A DNA stretch of 64,000 nucleotides from contig CM060684.1 of NCBI GenBank assembly GCA_030686995.1, positions 11,161,897 through 11,225,896 of the forward strand. The letters run 5' to 3'. This document shows, piece by piece, positions 25,103 through 34,672 of the stretch (its first letter is position 1; the number at the start of each line of letters is the position of its first letter). The translations under genes and the position numbers were made by a program. This DNA comes from Artemisia argyi (taxonomy: Eukaryota; Streptophyta; Magnoliopsida; Asterales; Asteraceae). The notes below the pieces were generated by a model that was given only the letters and a program-made list of their open reading frames with translations, was not told where the DNA came from and did not search any database.

Positions 25103-25287
25103 AGACCATTGCGCAAAACACAATGTCTCGGAAGTAGATTAGACCATTGTGCAATTCACAATGTCTGGGAAGTAGGTTAAACCATTGTGTGACTCAAAAC
25201 ATTTGAGAAATGATTAAGACCATTGTATAATACAATGTCTTGGAAAATAGGAAAGACCATTGCAATCAGTTACAATGTCTTGGACAT
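25103..25287. repeat. Five tandem ~38-base units, each a small hairpin
   Basis: Units start at 25103, 25142, 25179, 25217 and 25255. Each carries ACCATTGT..., an interior of variable sequence, then the near-complement ...ACAATGTCT, so every unit can fold on itself. It lies in the transcribed leader of the minus-strand element, downstream of the primer-binding site. Confidence 0.85.
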
Positions 25288-25404
25288 AAAATGTTGGAGT
25301 AGGAACATGATTGGGAGAATCTGGTTGTATCGTAATGCCCTAGAATAGGCATACGCAGATATGTTTAGTCCATTGTTTAGATAAATAATTGAAAATAAAC
25401 CGAG

Positions 25405-25590
25405 TTTATATATCAATATACTAATATGTTCATGTAGTATAAAATGCTTACGGGGAAATGCTCAATTATGTTTAGGGTACATATATTAATATGCAATTAT
25501 GTTTGTGTTGCATAAAATGTCTACGGGGAAATGCTCAAAATGGGTATATATGAATATACTAATATGTTTGTGTAGCATAACATGCTTACT
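25405..25590. repeat. Three degenerate ~70-base tandem units
   Basis: Units contain ATACTAATATG, a GTAGTATAAAATG-like segment and CTACGGGGAAATGCTCAA. They follow the hairpin array on the 5' side of the element's leader. Confidence 0.7.
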
Positions 25591-25708
25591 AAGTCCATAA
25601 TCGTCTGGAGGATGGAAGACACGAAGAGCGGAAGGCTATAAAAATGTTTTTGCTTGTATGTGTGGTTATAATTTAGGTCTCAATTAGACCCGTTTCTCTA
25701 TAACCATG

Positions 25709-25720
25709 GCTCTGGTACCA
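25709..25720 (-). other. Primer-binding site of the gypsy-type element
   Basis: The minus strand reads TGGTACCAGAGC three bases from the LTR end, one mismatch from the initiator-Met complement TGGTATCAGAGC. This fixes the element's minus orientation. Confidence 0.85.
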
Positions 25721-25723
25721 ATC

Positions 25724-28700
25724 TGTAACACCCCCAATTCATGGCTGCAGCGGAATTCAAACTGGGTGTTACTCGACGGCACAATAGTCACAATAATAGA
25801 AAACGAACTCCAATTGAGTCGTTTTAACAGATTTATCATTCAAATTGTATAAATATCAGAGATTACAAAATGAGGTCCCAAATGGTTCCATGTTTACAAT
25901 TTACATTAAATGAGTTTTTGAATGATAATAAAATTTATAGCCCTCTTGAGTATCCGCGCCCTTCCATGCCATCCTTGATCGTCATGAATCTGAAATACAT
26001 GCTTGAGAGGTCAACACAAAGGTTGAGTGATATTCATAGAGTTTGTTTAATGTTTGACCACAATATGTTGGTAGTGTGAGCTATAGACTCACACCAATGG
26101 TTGGAAAACAAAGATGGGCCACGTTGTTATATGCCCGGAACAGTTATTATCAAATACTAAGCTTATGACACCAAAACGTTAACGGGGTACCAATATCAAT
26201 CGGCGGAGTTATCCCGGTAGGTACTTTGCCGTCATACCTAATGTCTCAAATATTAATGCATTTGTTTGAACTTAGTCAATACAAATGGGATTCGTCAGTC
26301 CCAATAGGCCTATTCACAATATTCGCGCTCACTATTTCTAGTGATTAAAGGGTTCATAATAAGGGATCTCGGTTTGGCAAGGATGATACTTAGTGATAAT
26401 AAAACAATCAGGCAAGCATACAATTTAAAAACATTGTGCTCGGTTAAAAATAGCATGTATTCCCCCCAAGGGTTTGTAAAACAATTAAGTAATGGAAAGT
26501 GGGGCTATGAACTCACCTTGAGTTGGATGATGTATAATGAGAATGATGGATATGCCGTAAGAACTTCTACGAGCAACCTAGAATAATTGTTGCAACTTAG
26601 GTTTGGAATAATGTCTAAGGAAACATAAGTGTGCCAATATATGTCTTGCACTTAGTCCATGATGTGGTACTTTGTATAGTGTAACTATATGAAAAGAAAT
26701 GGTTCATGAAACATGTATAGTTTATATATCGTTTACTACCGTTCGGGCCGACATAATTCAGAAGTCATGTAGTAAACGTTCGAGGAGCCAAGACACTTTA
26801 ATTCGTAAATCCACAACTCATCTCGACGGCTTACATAATGAACTCCTCACATGAGGCTCCCTACTATTGTAGTAGTTGATAAAGTATATATATATATATA
26901 AGTTTTGATCCGAAAAGTTACATGTCCGATATTTGGATAAACTTAGGAAAGTTTATCTTTACATGAAGATTGTTATTAGGGTAAGTTTCTTATAACTTGT
27001 ATGACAAATACTCGTAATATTTCATGGTTCTTTAGATGAAGTAGATCCAAATTGTATGTTCAAGTTATCGCTAACTCTCTAGTTCATGTATTTGTCTTGG
27101 TAAGTTTATACGGTCGTTAGCTCATGTTTTCGCCTTGGTATGTTTATATGGTCTTTAGCCATGGCTTTGCCATGACCTTTGGTCATTGTTCCATGGTCTT
27201 GAGACTAAACCTTGGCTCTAGCCATGGTTGTGGTCTTGAATCTAGGTCATAAGACCTCTTGGTCTTTATAAACCATAACCTTTATATAATGACTTTAGTC
27301 TAAAAATGGGCTGTTAAGAATTTGAAGAAAATATCACTCGGAAAGCGTTTTTAGGGCTCGAGCTTCTTTTATACTAAACGAAAACGTCGTTCCGGACAAC
27401 TTTTGTTTTTTAACTTTTTGATGAATCGGACCAGAAGGGTGACTTTCAAAATGGCAGAATGCAAAACAGTAGGTATCGGCAGTTTCGGCGTTTTGGTTTT
27501 GCTAACTTCAAACGGTCATAACTTTTGACTCGGGTACTCGTTTTGGGTGATTCAAATTGATATGTTTTCCTTGTTAAGTCCTATTTAACAGTAAGTAAGT
27601 GTCAAATATCATAGTTGTACTATTTTGGTCGTAGTTCTCCATAAAAGTCACTAGTTTACTTGTTTAAATAACATAAGTTAACAATTATTTGTAATAACTT
27701 GTTTTACTCATTTTTATACATCATGGACATGACAACAAGACAATATATAGCATGAATGATATGTAAATAGCATGAATATGATATTTAAGCAAGGAAGTGT
27801 ATTAGAGTTTGCTTACAACTTTGGCTTTCTACAAAGAAAGGTAAGTAGTATGTAAGGAAAAGGACTTTGATAGACTTTAGCTTCAACCCACTTCACTTCA
27901 AGCAATCTTTCTACACTTGTATTCTTGAAAGAGAGATGATGAAAGTTGAGGTGACTTGAGTGGATTCAAACTCAAGAGAAATCACCAAAGTTTCTAGGGT
28001 TTGGAAGTAGTTTGATGAATCAAAACCAAACTAGAGTTTATGTGTTGTTATGCTCTTGAATCTTGCATGAAACTTGGAGTAAACTAGCAAATGAGAGGGT
28101 GTGTTGTGTGTGTGATGAGGGACGGCCAAGGAGAGGGGGAGGGGCTTTTATAGGAGCTTAAGGAGGTTAGTTATGTTGACTTGTCAACACTTGGTGAGCA
28201 AGTATGGACACTTGTATGCATCTTAGAGTTAGGAGCATAAGATCATGCCACAAGTGTGAATCCCCCCCCCCTAGAGGCGGTTCACAAAGCTTGGGGAACA
28301 AGTGTGGACTTTTGATGATATTATCCAAGCTTATGGAGCTAGTTTCGACTCCGTAAAATGCTAACCGTAAGTTGTTACGTCACAAAACGTAAAACCGGGT
28401 ATCGTAAAAATACGAAACTTGGAAGAATAATTAAACTTGTCAAAATACTCCATAATAAAATATAAAATGAGTGGTAGGTTCCATTGGGGTGCTAAAACCC
28501 TGCTCAAACTGGAAACACGGGTCTAAAACGCGTAATACGTAAAACGTACGAATATTACGTAAAATTGAGAAAAGTAAAATGTTACTTTTCTAATAGGATA
28601 TAAATAATTTAAAATGACTTATAATGTCTAGACTGGGCTCAGTCTAGTGTCGGTTGGTATTAAATGTCTTTTAGACATCAAACCGTAAGCCTAAAAATCA

Positions 28701-29217
28701 AGGAATGACTTATAAAATCAAGGAATGATTTTTGGTCAAAGGAGGAGGGAAATATATGTTGACTTTTTCTAATAAGTTGAAAACTCAAATTGTCTTAGAA
28801 ACACGGTGCCGGTATAGGCTAAGGTTACGGCTGAGTAAAAACGCTTAAAAACTGAAAATTCCAGTTTTTCACGGCCGAGGCTTATTTTGGTCATGTTTTT
28901 CTCAGTCATGATTAATTCTCAAATAAATCATGAGTGTGTCAAACATTTTTCTGATGCGGGGTCACTTAACGCGGTCGAGTTTCGTTGTGCGTAGAATTTT
29001 TGAATGACGTTTTACCCTAAAACGTGTAATTCCTTATTAACTTTCACGAAAATGAGCTTATGAATGTCAAACTTTTAATTTGCCATGGAAATGATTTATC
29101 ACTCGAGGCCAAGAAACAAAAATCAGATTTCGGGAAAATTTCGGGAAAATGAATAGTAAAAGTGAATAGTGAAATTTTCCGGGATTAGTAATTAACCTGA
29201 AATTGTGAATTGTTACA
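25724..29217 (-). repeat. 5' LTR of the non-autonomous gypsy-type element
   Basis: 3494 bases, TGTAACACC...GTTACA, intact partner of 8545-20151. A TATA-like element on the minus strand lies at about 28145-28152. Conserved 69- and 81-codon open frames in both LTR copies are simply shared LTR sequence. Confidence 0.9.
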
Positions 29218-29340
29218 AAGCTCATCCATATCCAACGTCATTTCATCTCCCAAATCCTTCTGTTTATTTAAAAACTCTCCTATCAACCTCGACGGCGGAT
29301 CCTCCATGGCATTCATGTCACGTCTTAGTGGTCTAGAATC
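29218..29340 (-). pseudogene. MSL channel gene fragment with the family signature
   Basis: On the minus strand this encodes MEDPPSRLIGEFLNKQ, then KDLGDEMTLDMDE. The DPPS(R/K)LIG.FL.KQ...LDMD..EL pattern is characteristic of the cytosolic N-terminus of plant MSL4/5/6-type mechanosensitive channels, which act in the plasma membrane. The piece runs from one duplication (AAGCT, 29218-29222) to another (GAATC, 29336-29340), so both ends are insertion breakpoints. It reads in frame into 8539-8490 on the left side and from 32126-32091 on the right. Confidence 0.75.
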
Positions 29341-29472
29341 TATTAAATGATAGGTTAAGGCCCAAGCCTAATCCAAGGCTTAGGGTCCATTAAGTTTAGG
29401 GTTTAGGTTATCTTATTGTCAAAGCTATGTCTATTATAAATAGACATCATATCTTATGTGATTGGGACATTC
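29341..29472 (+). repeat. Inverted partial copy of the TRIM LTR
   Basis: About 132 of the 167 LTR bases are present in the orientation opposite to the other two copies, starting TATTAAATGATAGG (the expected TG is TA). With 29525-29691 it forms a large imperfect palindrome. Confidence 0.85.
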
Positions 29473-29524
29473 GGTCAATAGCAAATAGACGTCATATCTT
29501 ATCTAACCTAAAGCTCGGATACCA

Positions 29525-29691
29525 TGTAAAATAGCAAATAGTTTTATTGATTGAATGTCCCAATCACATAAAATATGATGTGTATTTATAATAGACATAG
29601 CTTTGACAATAAAGTAACATAAACCCTAAACTCTAAACTTGATGGACCCTAAGCCTTTGATTAGGCTTTGGCCTTAACCTATCATTTAACA
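29525..29691 (-). repeat. TRIM 3' LTR
   Basis: 167 bases. A polypurine tract, minus-strand TGTAGGGGAG (29692-29701), abuts it. It is unusually followed by a second primer-site-like sequence at 29513-29524. Confidence 0.85.
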
Positions 29692-29711
29692 CTCCCCTAC
29701 AGTTTGAACGG

Positions 29712-31431
29712 TGTTGATATAAATAAATGACTAAAAATGTTATTCATATCTTTCGATATCTCTATGTTTTGAAAATCACAAAACGAAAACTCATCAAACC
29801 AAATATTATGACATAAACAAGTATTTAGTAGTAAATACTCATCTTTACAATTTAATCACTTAAGGTATGAATAAACAAAGTGTCTAATGTATTATAAGAT
29901 CAAAGGAACACTTTTGTTAATCACTAGATATTTAAAAAATGTCACAAAACATTTTATATCTTTTGTAAAACATTTTTGGCATTAAAAGAATACGTTTAAT
30001 TCATTACAAATTTGTGAATTCAAATTTTCAACCAAAAATGGCAAATCTAATCCAGAAAAATTTCCCTCACAAAAGGACAAGAAAATCCAACGTTCAGGAG
30101 GGCGGCCCCCTTAATTTTACTAGGCGGCCCCCTTAATCATTAAGGGGACCGCCCCCTAATTAAGGGGACCGGCACGCTCCAGAACAGTATTTTCTGGCCC
30201 TATTAAGATTGGATCATTCCACATATTTTTCTCACCTTTTTGCACTAGAAACTTTCTGATCTAAACATTCATTTCCTTTCTCTAAAAATCCCTTGATCTT
30301 ATATACTTTGATCTTTGTTTCAAAGTGATTCAAGCCTCAACACTCAAGTGCAAAGAGAAGAATACTTCTATTAGAAGTATTACAACTTAGTATCATCTTG
30401 CTATCTAAGTTGTGTGTTTATTTCATCTTGTTGATCTTTCATATTTTGGTGAATAAGGTGTATAGTTAGCTAGATTTAGTTGTAGAATCTAGAATTGTTG
30501 TAAGTGTGAAGTGGAACTTGAAGTGAAGAAGTAGTGTTAGATAGTAGTGAAGATAGGAGATAGTAGCAATAGTGACTAGTAGTGAAGTAATTGAAGCTTC
30601 CAAGTGGAGAAGACTAGAAGACAATTAGTAGATTGAAGTTGTGAAGACACTAGTGGCTTGAAGGTGTGAAGACATTATTGGTTTGAAGTTGTGAAGACGT
30701 TAGTGCCTTGAAGTTGTGAAGTTGCAAGACATTGAAGTCGTGAAGTATTTTGTGAAGGAGTGAAGATACTTGTGGTGTGAAGAAGTATAGAAGAAGTAAA
30801 AAGGTGTGAAGAAGGTGTGGTGTGATATTTGGTGTGAGATTGGTTCTAGCTACGATTAGAACTCGACATCTTGCTTTGTGTCGTTAATTGGTGTAAGCTT
30901 TTGGTGTGTACGGTTTTCTCCGCCATAAGGGAGGTTATTGACTTAGTGAAGAAAACTCTCGAGTTCCGTGCTCGGGGAGTGGAGTAGGGCAAGGAAGGTG
31001 TCCTTGTAGCCGAACCACTATAAATTCTTTGTCTCTCGGTTTGATCTTTCCATCTCTCATTCTTTGCTTGCTTACTTACTAGCTTCTCGTACATTATTAT
31101 AATTGTGTGTTGTGCATATATTGATTTCACATAAAGATCAAACTAGGTTCCATTTAATACATTAATCATACATTAGTAAAATATAAGCATATACAATTAT
31201 TAAAACACATATACATATACAAATACAAACTTATAATTAAGTGAGATATATGAAATTATAATTTCTATTCAACACTTTAAATAAGTAGTATCGATGTGAT
31301 ATATGTGAATTAATTTGTATCCACACTTTAGCTTCAAAGGTTTTTACAATTACCATCAATTATTTGAAAGCGAACTTTTATTAAACGAAAAAGACGCAAA
31401 ACTATTCAACCCCCCCTTCCAGTTTTCCACA
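29712..31431 (+). mobile_element. Solo LTR related to SIRE/Maximus-type copia
   Basis: It runs from TGTTGATATAAATAAATG to CAGTTTTCCACA and is flanked by the exact duplication AACGG (29707-29711 and 31432-31436). The segment near 30940-31030, read on the minus strand (TATAGTGGTTCGG, CCTACTCCACTCC, GGCGGAGAAAACC), is homologous to 34920-35040 in the LTR of the large element at 34673. The closing C-rich run plus CAGTTTTCCACA also parallels that LTR's end, so its sense strand is plus. It inserted into the interior of the TRIM. Confidence 0.85.
30101..30172. repeat. GC-rich palindromic repeat cluster
   Basis: GGCGGCCCCCTTAAT occurs twice directly, then its complement ATTAAGGGG(A)CCGCC in the opposite sense and again as ATTAAGGGGACCGG. 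The cluster can fold into alternative hairpins in an otherwise AT-rich LTR. Confidence 0.85.
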
Positions 31432-31436
31432 AACGG

Positions 31437-31906
31437 GAGATTTCCGGACGTATAAGCTGGATAGGATGTTGAAATCACCTTCTTCTTCTCTTCCTTTTTT
31501 TTTCTTCTCTTCTTTGTTGTTCATTTGCACGGAGATGGAATTGTATTTTGCAACATAATTGCATATTGCTTCGCGGTTTCCTCCATTTTTATGACGTTTG
31601 CTATTTTTTCACGTCATGGCTTGCTTTGCCTTTTGGAGGGAGCGGCAATTTGGTGGTCAACTTTTGTTGTCAACGACAACGATCTTCGACAACAAAACAA
31701 TTTTATGAGGAAAAAACAGTTGTTTGATGGCAAAATCAACATATTTTTTACTGCTAGGGTTTGTGAAATAGGGTTTAAGCATTGAAAACGGAAAAACAAA
31801 TCCTAATAAAAAAAACAATAAAGAGAAAATAAATTGACCCACCGGATCACCCGCAAGTAGCCGATGACCGGAGGATAGCAAGTTTTGTTGGTGGATCTAA
31901 CCTAAA
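31437..31906 (-). other. Interior of the TRIM-like element
   Basis: About 470 bases between the solo LTR and the primer site. It has a pyrimidine-rich run near 31481-31516 and short frames on both strands, but no recognisable protein. Confidence 0.5.
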
Positions 31907-31918
31907 GCTCGGATACCA
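31907..31918 (-). other. TRIM primer-binding site
   Basis: Minus-strand TGGTATCCGAGC directly follows the 5' LTR, one mismatch from the initiator-Met complement. Confidence 0.85.
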
Positions 31919-32085
31919 TGTAAAATAGCAAATAGTTTTATTGATTGAATGTCTCACTCACATAAGATATGATGTCTATTTATAATAGACATAGCTTTGA
32001 CAATAAGGTAACATAAACCCTAAACCCTAAACTTAATGGACCCTAAGCCTTTGATTAGGCTTGGGCCTTAACCTATCATTTAACA
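31919..32085 (-). repeat. TRIM 5' LTR
   Basis: 167 bases, direct copy of 29525-29691. A TATA-like TATAAATAG is present on the minus strand near 31976-31984. It contains two AAACCCTA units that look telomeric but are part of the LTR. Confidence 0.85.
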
Positions 32086-32126
32086 GAATTATCATTATTA
32101 AACTTCAATAATGATATTCGGAAAAT
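32086..32126 (-). pseudogene. MSL channel gene fragment, most 5' recognisable piece
   Basis: After removal of the TRIM and one duplication copy, the minus-strand frame continues upstream as IFRISLLKFNNDND into DSRPLRRDMNAMEDPP. A TAA lies just upstream (about 32127-32129). Either an intron acceptor (CTAAAG) or a mutation may separate it from the true first codons. Too short for independent assignment. Confidence 0.5.
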
Positions 32127-32497
32127 CCTTTAGTTTTTGTTGCAATTCTTTTAGGTAGGAAAATCATGGAAGAAAATGTTGTGTTAATAATTAGTTAGTG
32201 AAAAGCACTCAAAGGTTTTTCTCACATGCAGAGTTGCATACCACTTATATCGTTCAGTGCAAGCACCAACTTTTTTAGAAATGTTAATGTGAATTTTTAA
32301 CCCGCAATGCACCTGTGTCTCTTGTAAATATACTTTATGGGCGGGAACACTGAAAACCTGACTGGACCGGCCTATTGAATCGGGAACGGTTGGTTGAACC
32401 GGATAAATCGGGTTGAACCGCGGAGAAAAATCGTCCTCTAGCGGCTATTCACTTATATTTATGTGCTATTTTAATAATTTTCTTTTGAAGGAAGTTA
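32127..32497. other. Older intergenic sequence 5' of the MSL fragment
   Basis: No clear gene. A CCGG/GGTTGAACCGG-rich stretch at about 32342-32440 resembles worn hAT-type MITEs in this window but lacks clear ends. Confidence 0.45.
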
Positions 32498-32814
32498 TGA
32501 AGGAACTCAGATTGCAATACTCTAACTAACTCACTAATATAGAAGAAAGAACTTGTGAGTTCATACTTTATTCATGTAAAAACAGGGCCTATATATAGCC
32601 TTCAAAAGTAACAACTTAAACATGAAAGAAGCACCTAAAAACAAGGTAAACATGACCACTTCTACCTAACGTGCAAATGCACATACATAAGATTCGGTCA
32701 GACCTTCTACTAATTCAAACTAACAATAAATTATTAACTAGAAACATAAATACTTATTAAATGTAACTCATGCCATGCATACATGAATCCTTGACATAAA
32801 CGATTAATCCAACA
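32498..32814 (-). repeat. 3' LTR of the gag-only element
   Basis: 317 bases, near-identical to 34019-34335. The TATATATAGG promoter-like word is on the minus strand near 32588-32600. Confidence 0.9.
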
Positions 32815-32848
32815 TTCACCCCCTTAATTGTTTATTCACGCCACTCAC

Positions 32849-33716
32849 TCATAGCAGTGTCGGTTCTTCCTTGATTAGATTTGCCTCTTGCTTCTCCCAC
32901 TTAGGACACTCGTTGTTAGTGACCAAACTCACCACATTTGAAACATTTAACGTGGCTTTTAGCTCGTTGGAAACGTTCATAACCATCCCGACCTTTCCCG
33001 GACCCACGGCCACTTCCCCGACCACGTCCAAAGTCATCCCGATTTGAACCTCCAACCCCACAATGTGTTACAGCCATGTGTTTTTCCTTGACTAGCCAAC
33101 AACAACCCGCCTTGAATGTCACCCGTCTTCTCGGATCCTTTAATACGCTCCTCATACGCCTTCAACCTTTCAACGGCTTCATCGAATAGTATCAAATCCA
33201 ACTCGAAGCATTGCTCTATAGAAGCCACAATTTGGAGAAATGACTTAGGCATCGAATCAAGTAGCCTTTTCACCAAGTCTACTTCTTCAAGCTCGTACCC
33301 TAGACTCCTTGCCTTTGAAGCCAAACCGGTCAACTTGGTCGCAAACTCATCAACAGTTTCACCCTTCTTCATACGCAACTTTCAAGCTCCCTTTTCGATG
33401 TTGCAAGCCAAGCCATTCTCACCCGATCCACACCCAAGTATCGTGTTTTAAGACCATCCCACACTTGCTTCAGGTCGGTGTAACTCGCCATTTGCAAAAC
33501 CATTTCTTCGGGTATCGCTTGAAACAAAAAAGCAAGAGCTTGTTTGGATTTCTTTAGATCCGGTTCTTCACCTAACCCTCTTGGTTCGACCGTTGCCCAT
33601 AGGCCATATGCATCCATAATCAATTTGACCTTGACAGCCCACACCGGATAATTTGTCAAGGTCAAGACCGGAACTTGATATGACATCGATCCTCCTTCCT
33701 TAGGTACCAACGCCAT
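32849..33716 (-). pseudogene. Copia-type gag of the short element, frameshifted
   Basis: It starts at ATG 33714-33716 (MALVPKEGGSMSYQVPVLT). The protein shows a DUF4219/UBN2-type gag: LTLTNYPVWAVKVKLIMDAY, DLKQVWDGLKTRYLG, MKKGETVDEFATKLTGL and LLDSMPKSFLQIVASIEQ, then a Gly/Arg-rich linker and a CCHC knuckle CFKCGEFGH...C ending KWEKQEANLIKEEPTLL. It is read in at least four successive frames: shifts lie near 33370-33380, between about 33080 and 33155, and inside the knuckle near 32920. The structural protein is therefore not made as a whole. Confidence 0.9.
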
Positions 33717-34018
33717 TCTGATCTTTCCTTATGACAACCCCAACCTCTTCCTATCAAGCTTGTTCCGAGAGCACTCTTCCACCGATCAAGAAAACAAGGT
33801 CACAACGACACAACCACCTTTACCGCACAAAATGAACTGAATCAAAGCTACCTGCTTTTCCTGACTCTTCCCGTCCGTTTATCACGCACCTCTGGTTAGT
33901 CTCTCGCTATCGTGAGAACAAGCCTGATCACTAGAATCGGGGCTGCTGCTGAGATGCTTCAACCCGCGATCAAAAACAGCTTACACCCCCTTTCACACGA
34001 ACTAGCTCTGATGCCAAA

Positions 34019-34335
34019 TGAAGGAACTCAGATTGCAATACTCTCACTAACTCACTGATATAGAAGAAAGAACTTCTAAGTTCACACTTTATTCATGTGA
34101 AAACCAGGCCTATATATAGCCTTCAAAAGTAACAACTTAAACATGAAAGTAGCACCTAAAAACCAGGTAAACATGACCACTTCCACCTAACATGCAAATG
34201 CACATACATAAGATTCGGTCAGACCTTCAACTAATTCAAACTAACAATAAATTATTAACTAGAAACATAAATACTTGTTAAATGTAACTCATGCCATGCA
34301 TACGTGAATCCTTGACATAAACGATTAATCCAACA
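34019..34335 (-). repeat. 5' LTR of the gag-only element
   Basis: 317 bases. The primer-binding site lies at 34005-34016 with a two-base gap. Confidence 0.9.
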
Positions 34336-34340
34336 AGTTA

Positions 34341-34672
34341 AGCGATGTAAGATGGTGATTGTGAGGACATGAAAGATAGAAGAAAAACGGGGGAAAATTG
34401 ACTCGTACAAATAGATTGGATAGTGGAATGATACATTCTATTCACTTTCCATGCTTTAAAAATTATTTTCAATAAGAAAACAAAAAAATGATCAATGGTC
34501 ATAGATAGAACAACGATGAAATATACATATTTAAAAAAGAAGATAATTATTATTGTTTTTTCGTTATTATTTTTATTCTTGGTTATTTTTTGGGTAAAGG
34601 GTCTTCCACCCGGTAAAATATATTACTTAAAAAAAAATGTTTTAGTACAAATGGAATGTGGTTGAAGTACCA
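34341..34672. other. Older intergenic sequence between two elements
   Basis: AT-rich, with no gene seen. It ends in the TACCA duplication (34668-34672) of the large element, whose partner copy is at 59215-59219. Confidence 0.6.

Larger units (their letters stand above)
20189..25590 (-). other. Interior of the non-autonomous gypsy-type element
   Basis: About 5.4 kb without any recognisable retrotransposon protein. Near 20340-20460 are degenerate repeats of TTGATATAG/ATTCGAATAT. From about 21900 to 23900 it is very AT-rich, with dense AAGCTTAT/AATAAGC words and T-rich runs, possibly an old captured LTR. 24370-24840 is more GC-balanced but has only short shadow frames. I see no functional gene here. 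Confidence 0.6.
8545..29217 (-). mobile_element. Non-autonomous long-LTR gypsy-type element (LARD-like)
   Basis: Both LTRs start TGTAACACCCCCAATTC and end GTGAATTGTTACA, and the element is flanked by the exact duplication AAGCT (8540-8544 and 29218-29222). Sense is minus: the primer-binding site abuts the right LTR and the polypurine tract abuts the left. Without the nested copia element it is about 12.5 kb, with LTRs of about 3.5 kb. I find no gag, protease, RT or integrase in the 5.6-kb interior, so it would depend on enzymes in trans. Its ends, including a GAACTTC..GAAGTTC palindrome beside the polypurine tract, match those of the coding chromovirus at 38527-52695. Confidence 0.9.
29341..32085 (-). 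mobile_element. TRIM-like miniature LTR element with a palindromic extra LTR piece
   Basis: Two direct 167-base LTRs (29525-29691 and 31919-32085) start TGTTAAATGATAGG and end GCTATTTTACA in minus sense. A primer-binding site follows the 5' LTR and a polypurine tract precedes the 3' LTR. Without the nested solo LTR the interior is only about 0.5 kb and non-coding, as in TRIM elements. Beyond the 3' LTR lies a second primer-site copy (29513-29524) and then an inverted partial LTR (29341-29472). The whole array is flanked by GAATC/GAATT (29336-29340, 32086-32090). Confidence 0.8.
32498..34335 (-). mobile_element. Short gag-only LTR element (TR-GAG-like)
   Basis: 317-base direct LTRs (32498-32814 and 34019-34335) start TGTTGGATTAATCG and end TGAGTTCCTTCA in minus sense. 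The element is flanked by exact AGTTA duplications (32493-32497 and 34336-34340). The primer-binding site TGGCATCAGAGC is at 34005-34016, and a polypurine tract (GGGGGTGAA) abuts the 3' LTR at 32815-32823. The 1.2-kb interior encodes only gag, the organisation described as TR-GAG. Mobility would need pol from a full copia relative. Confidence 0.9.

Noticed and set aside
32008..32040. AAACCCTAAACCCTAAAC telomere-like repeat (also 29601-29640)
   Set aside because: Only two or three units, present in each TRIM LTR copy, so it is part of the LTR and not an interstitial telomere.
32342..32440. CCGG-rich segment resembling the hAT MITEs
   Set aside because: No convincing inverted ends or 8-base duplication.
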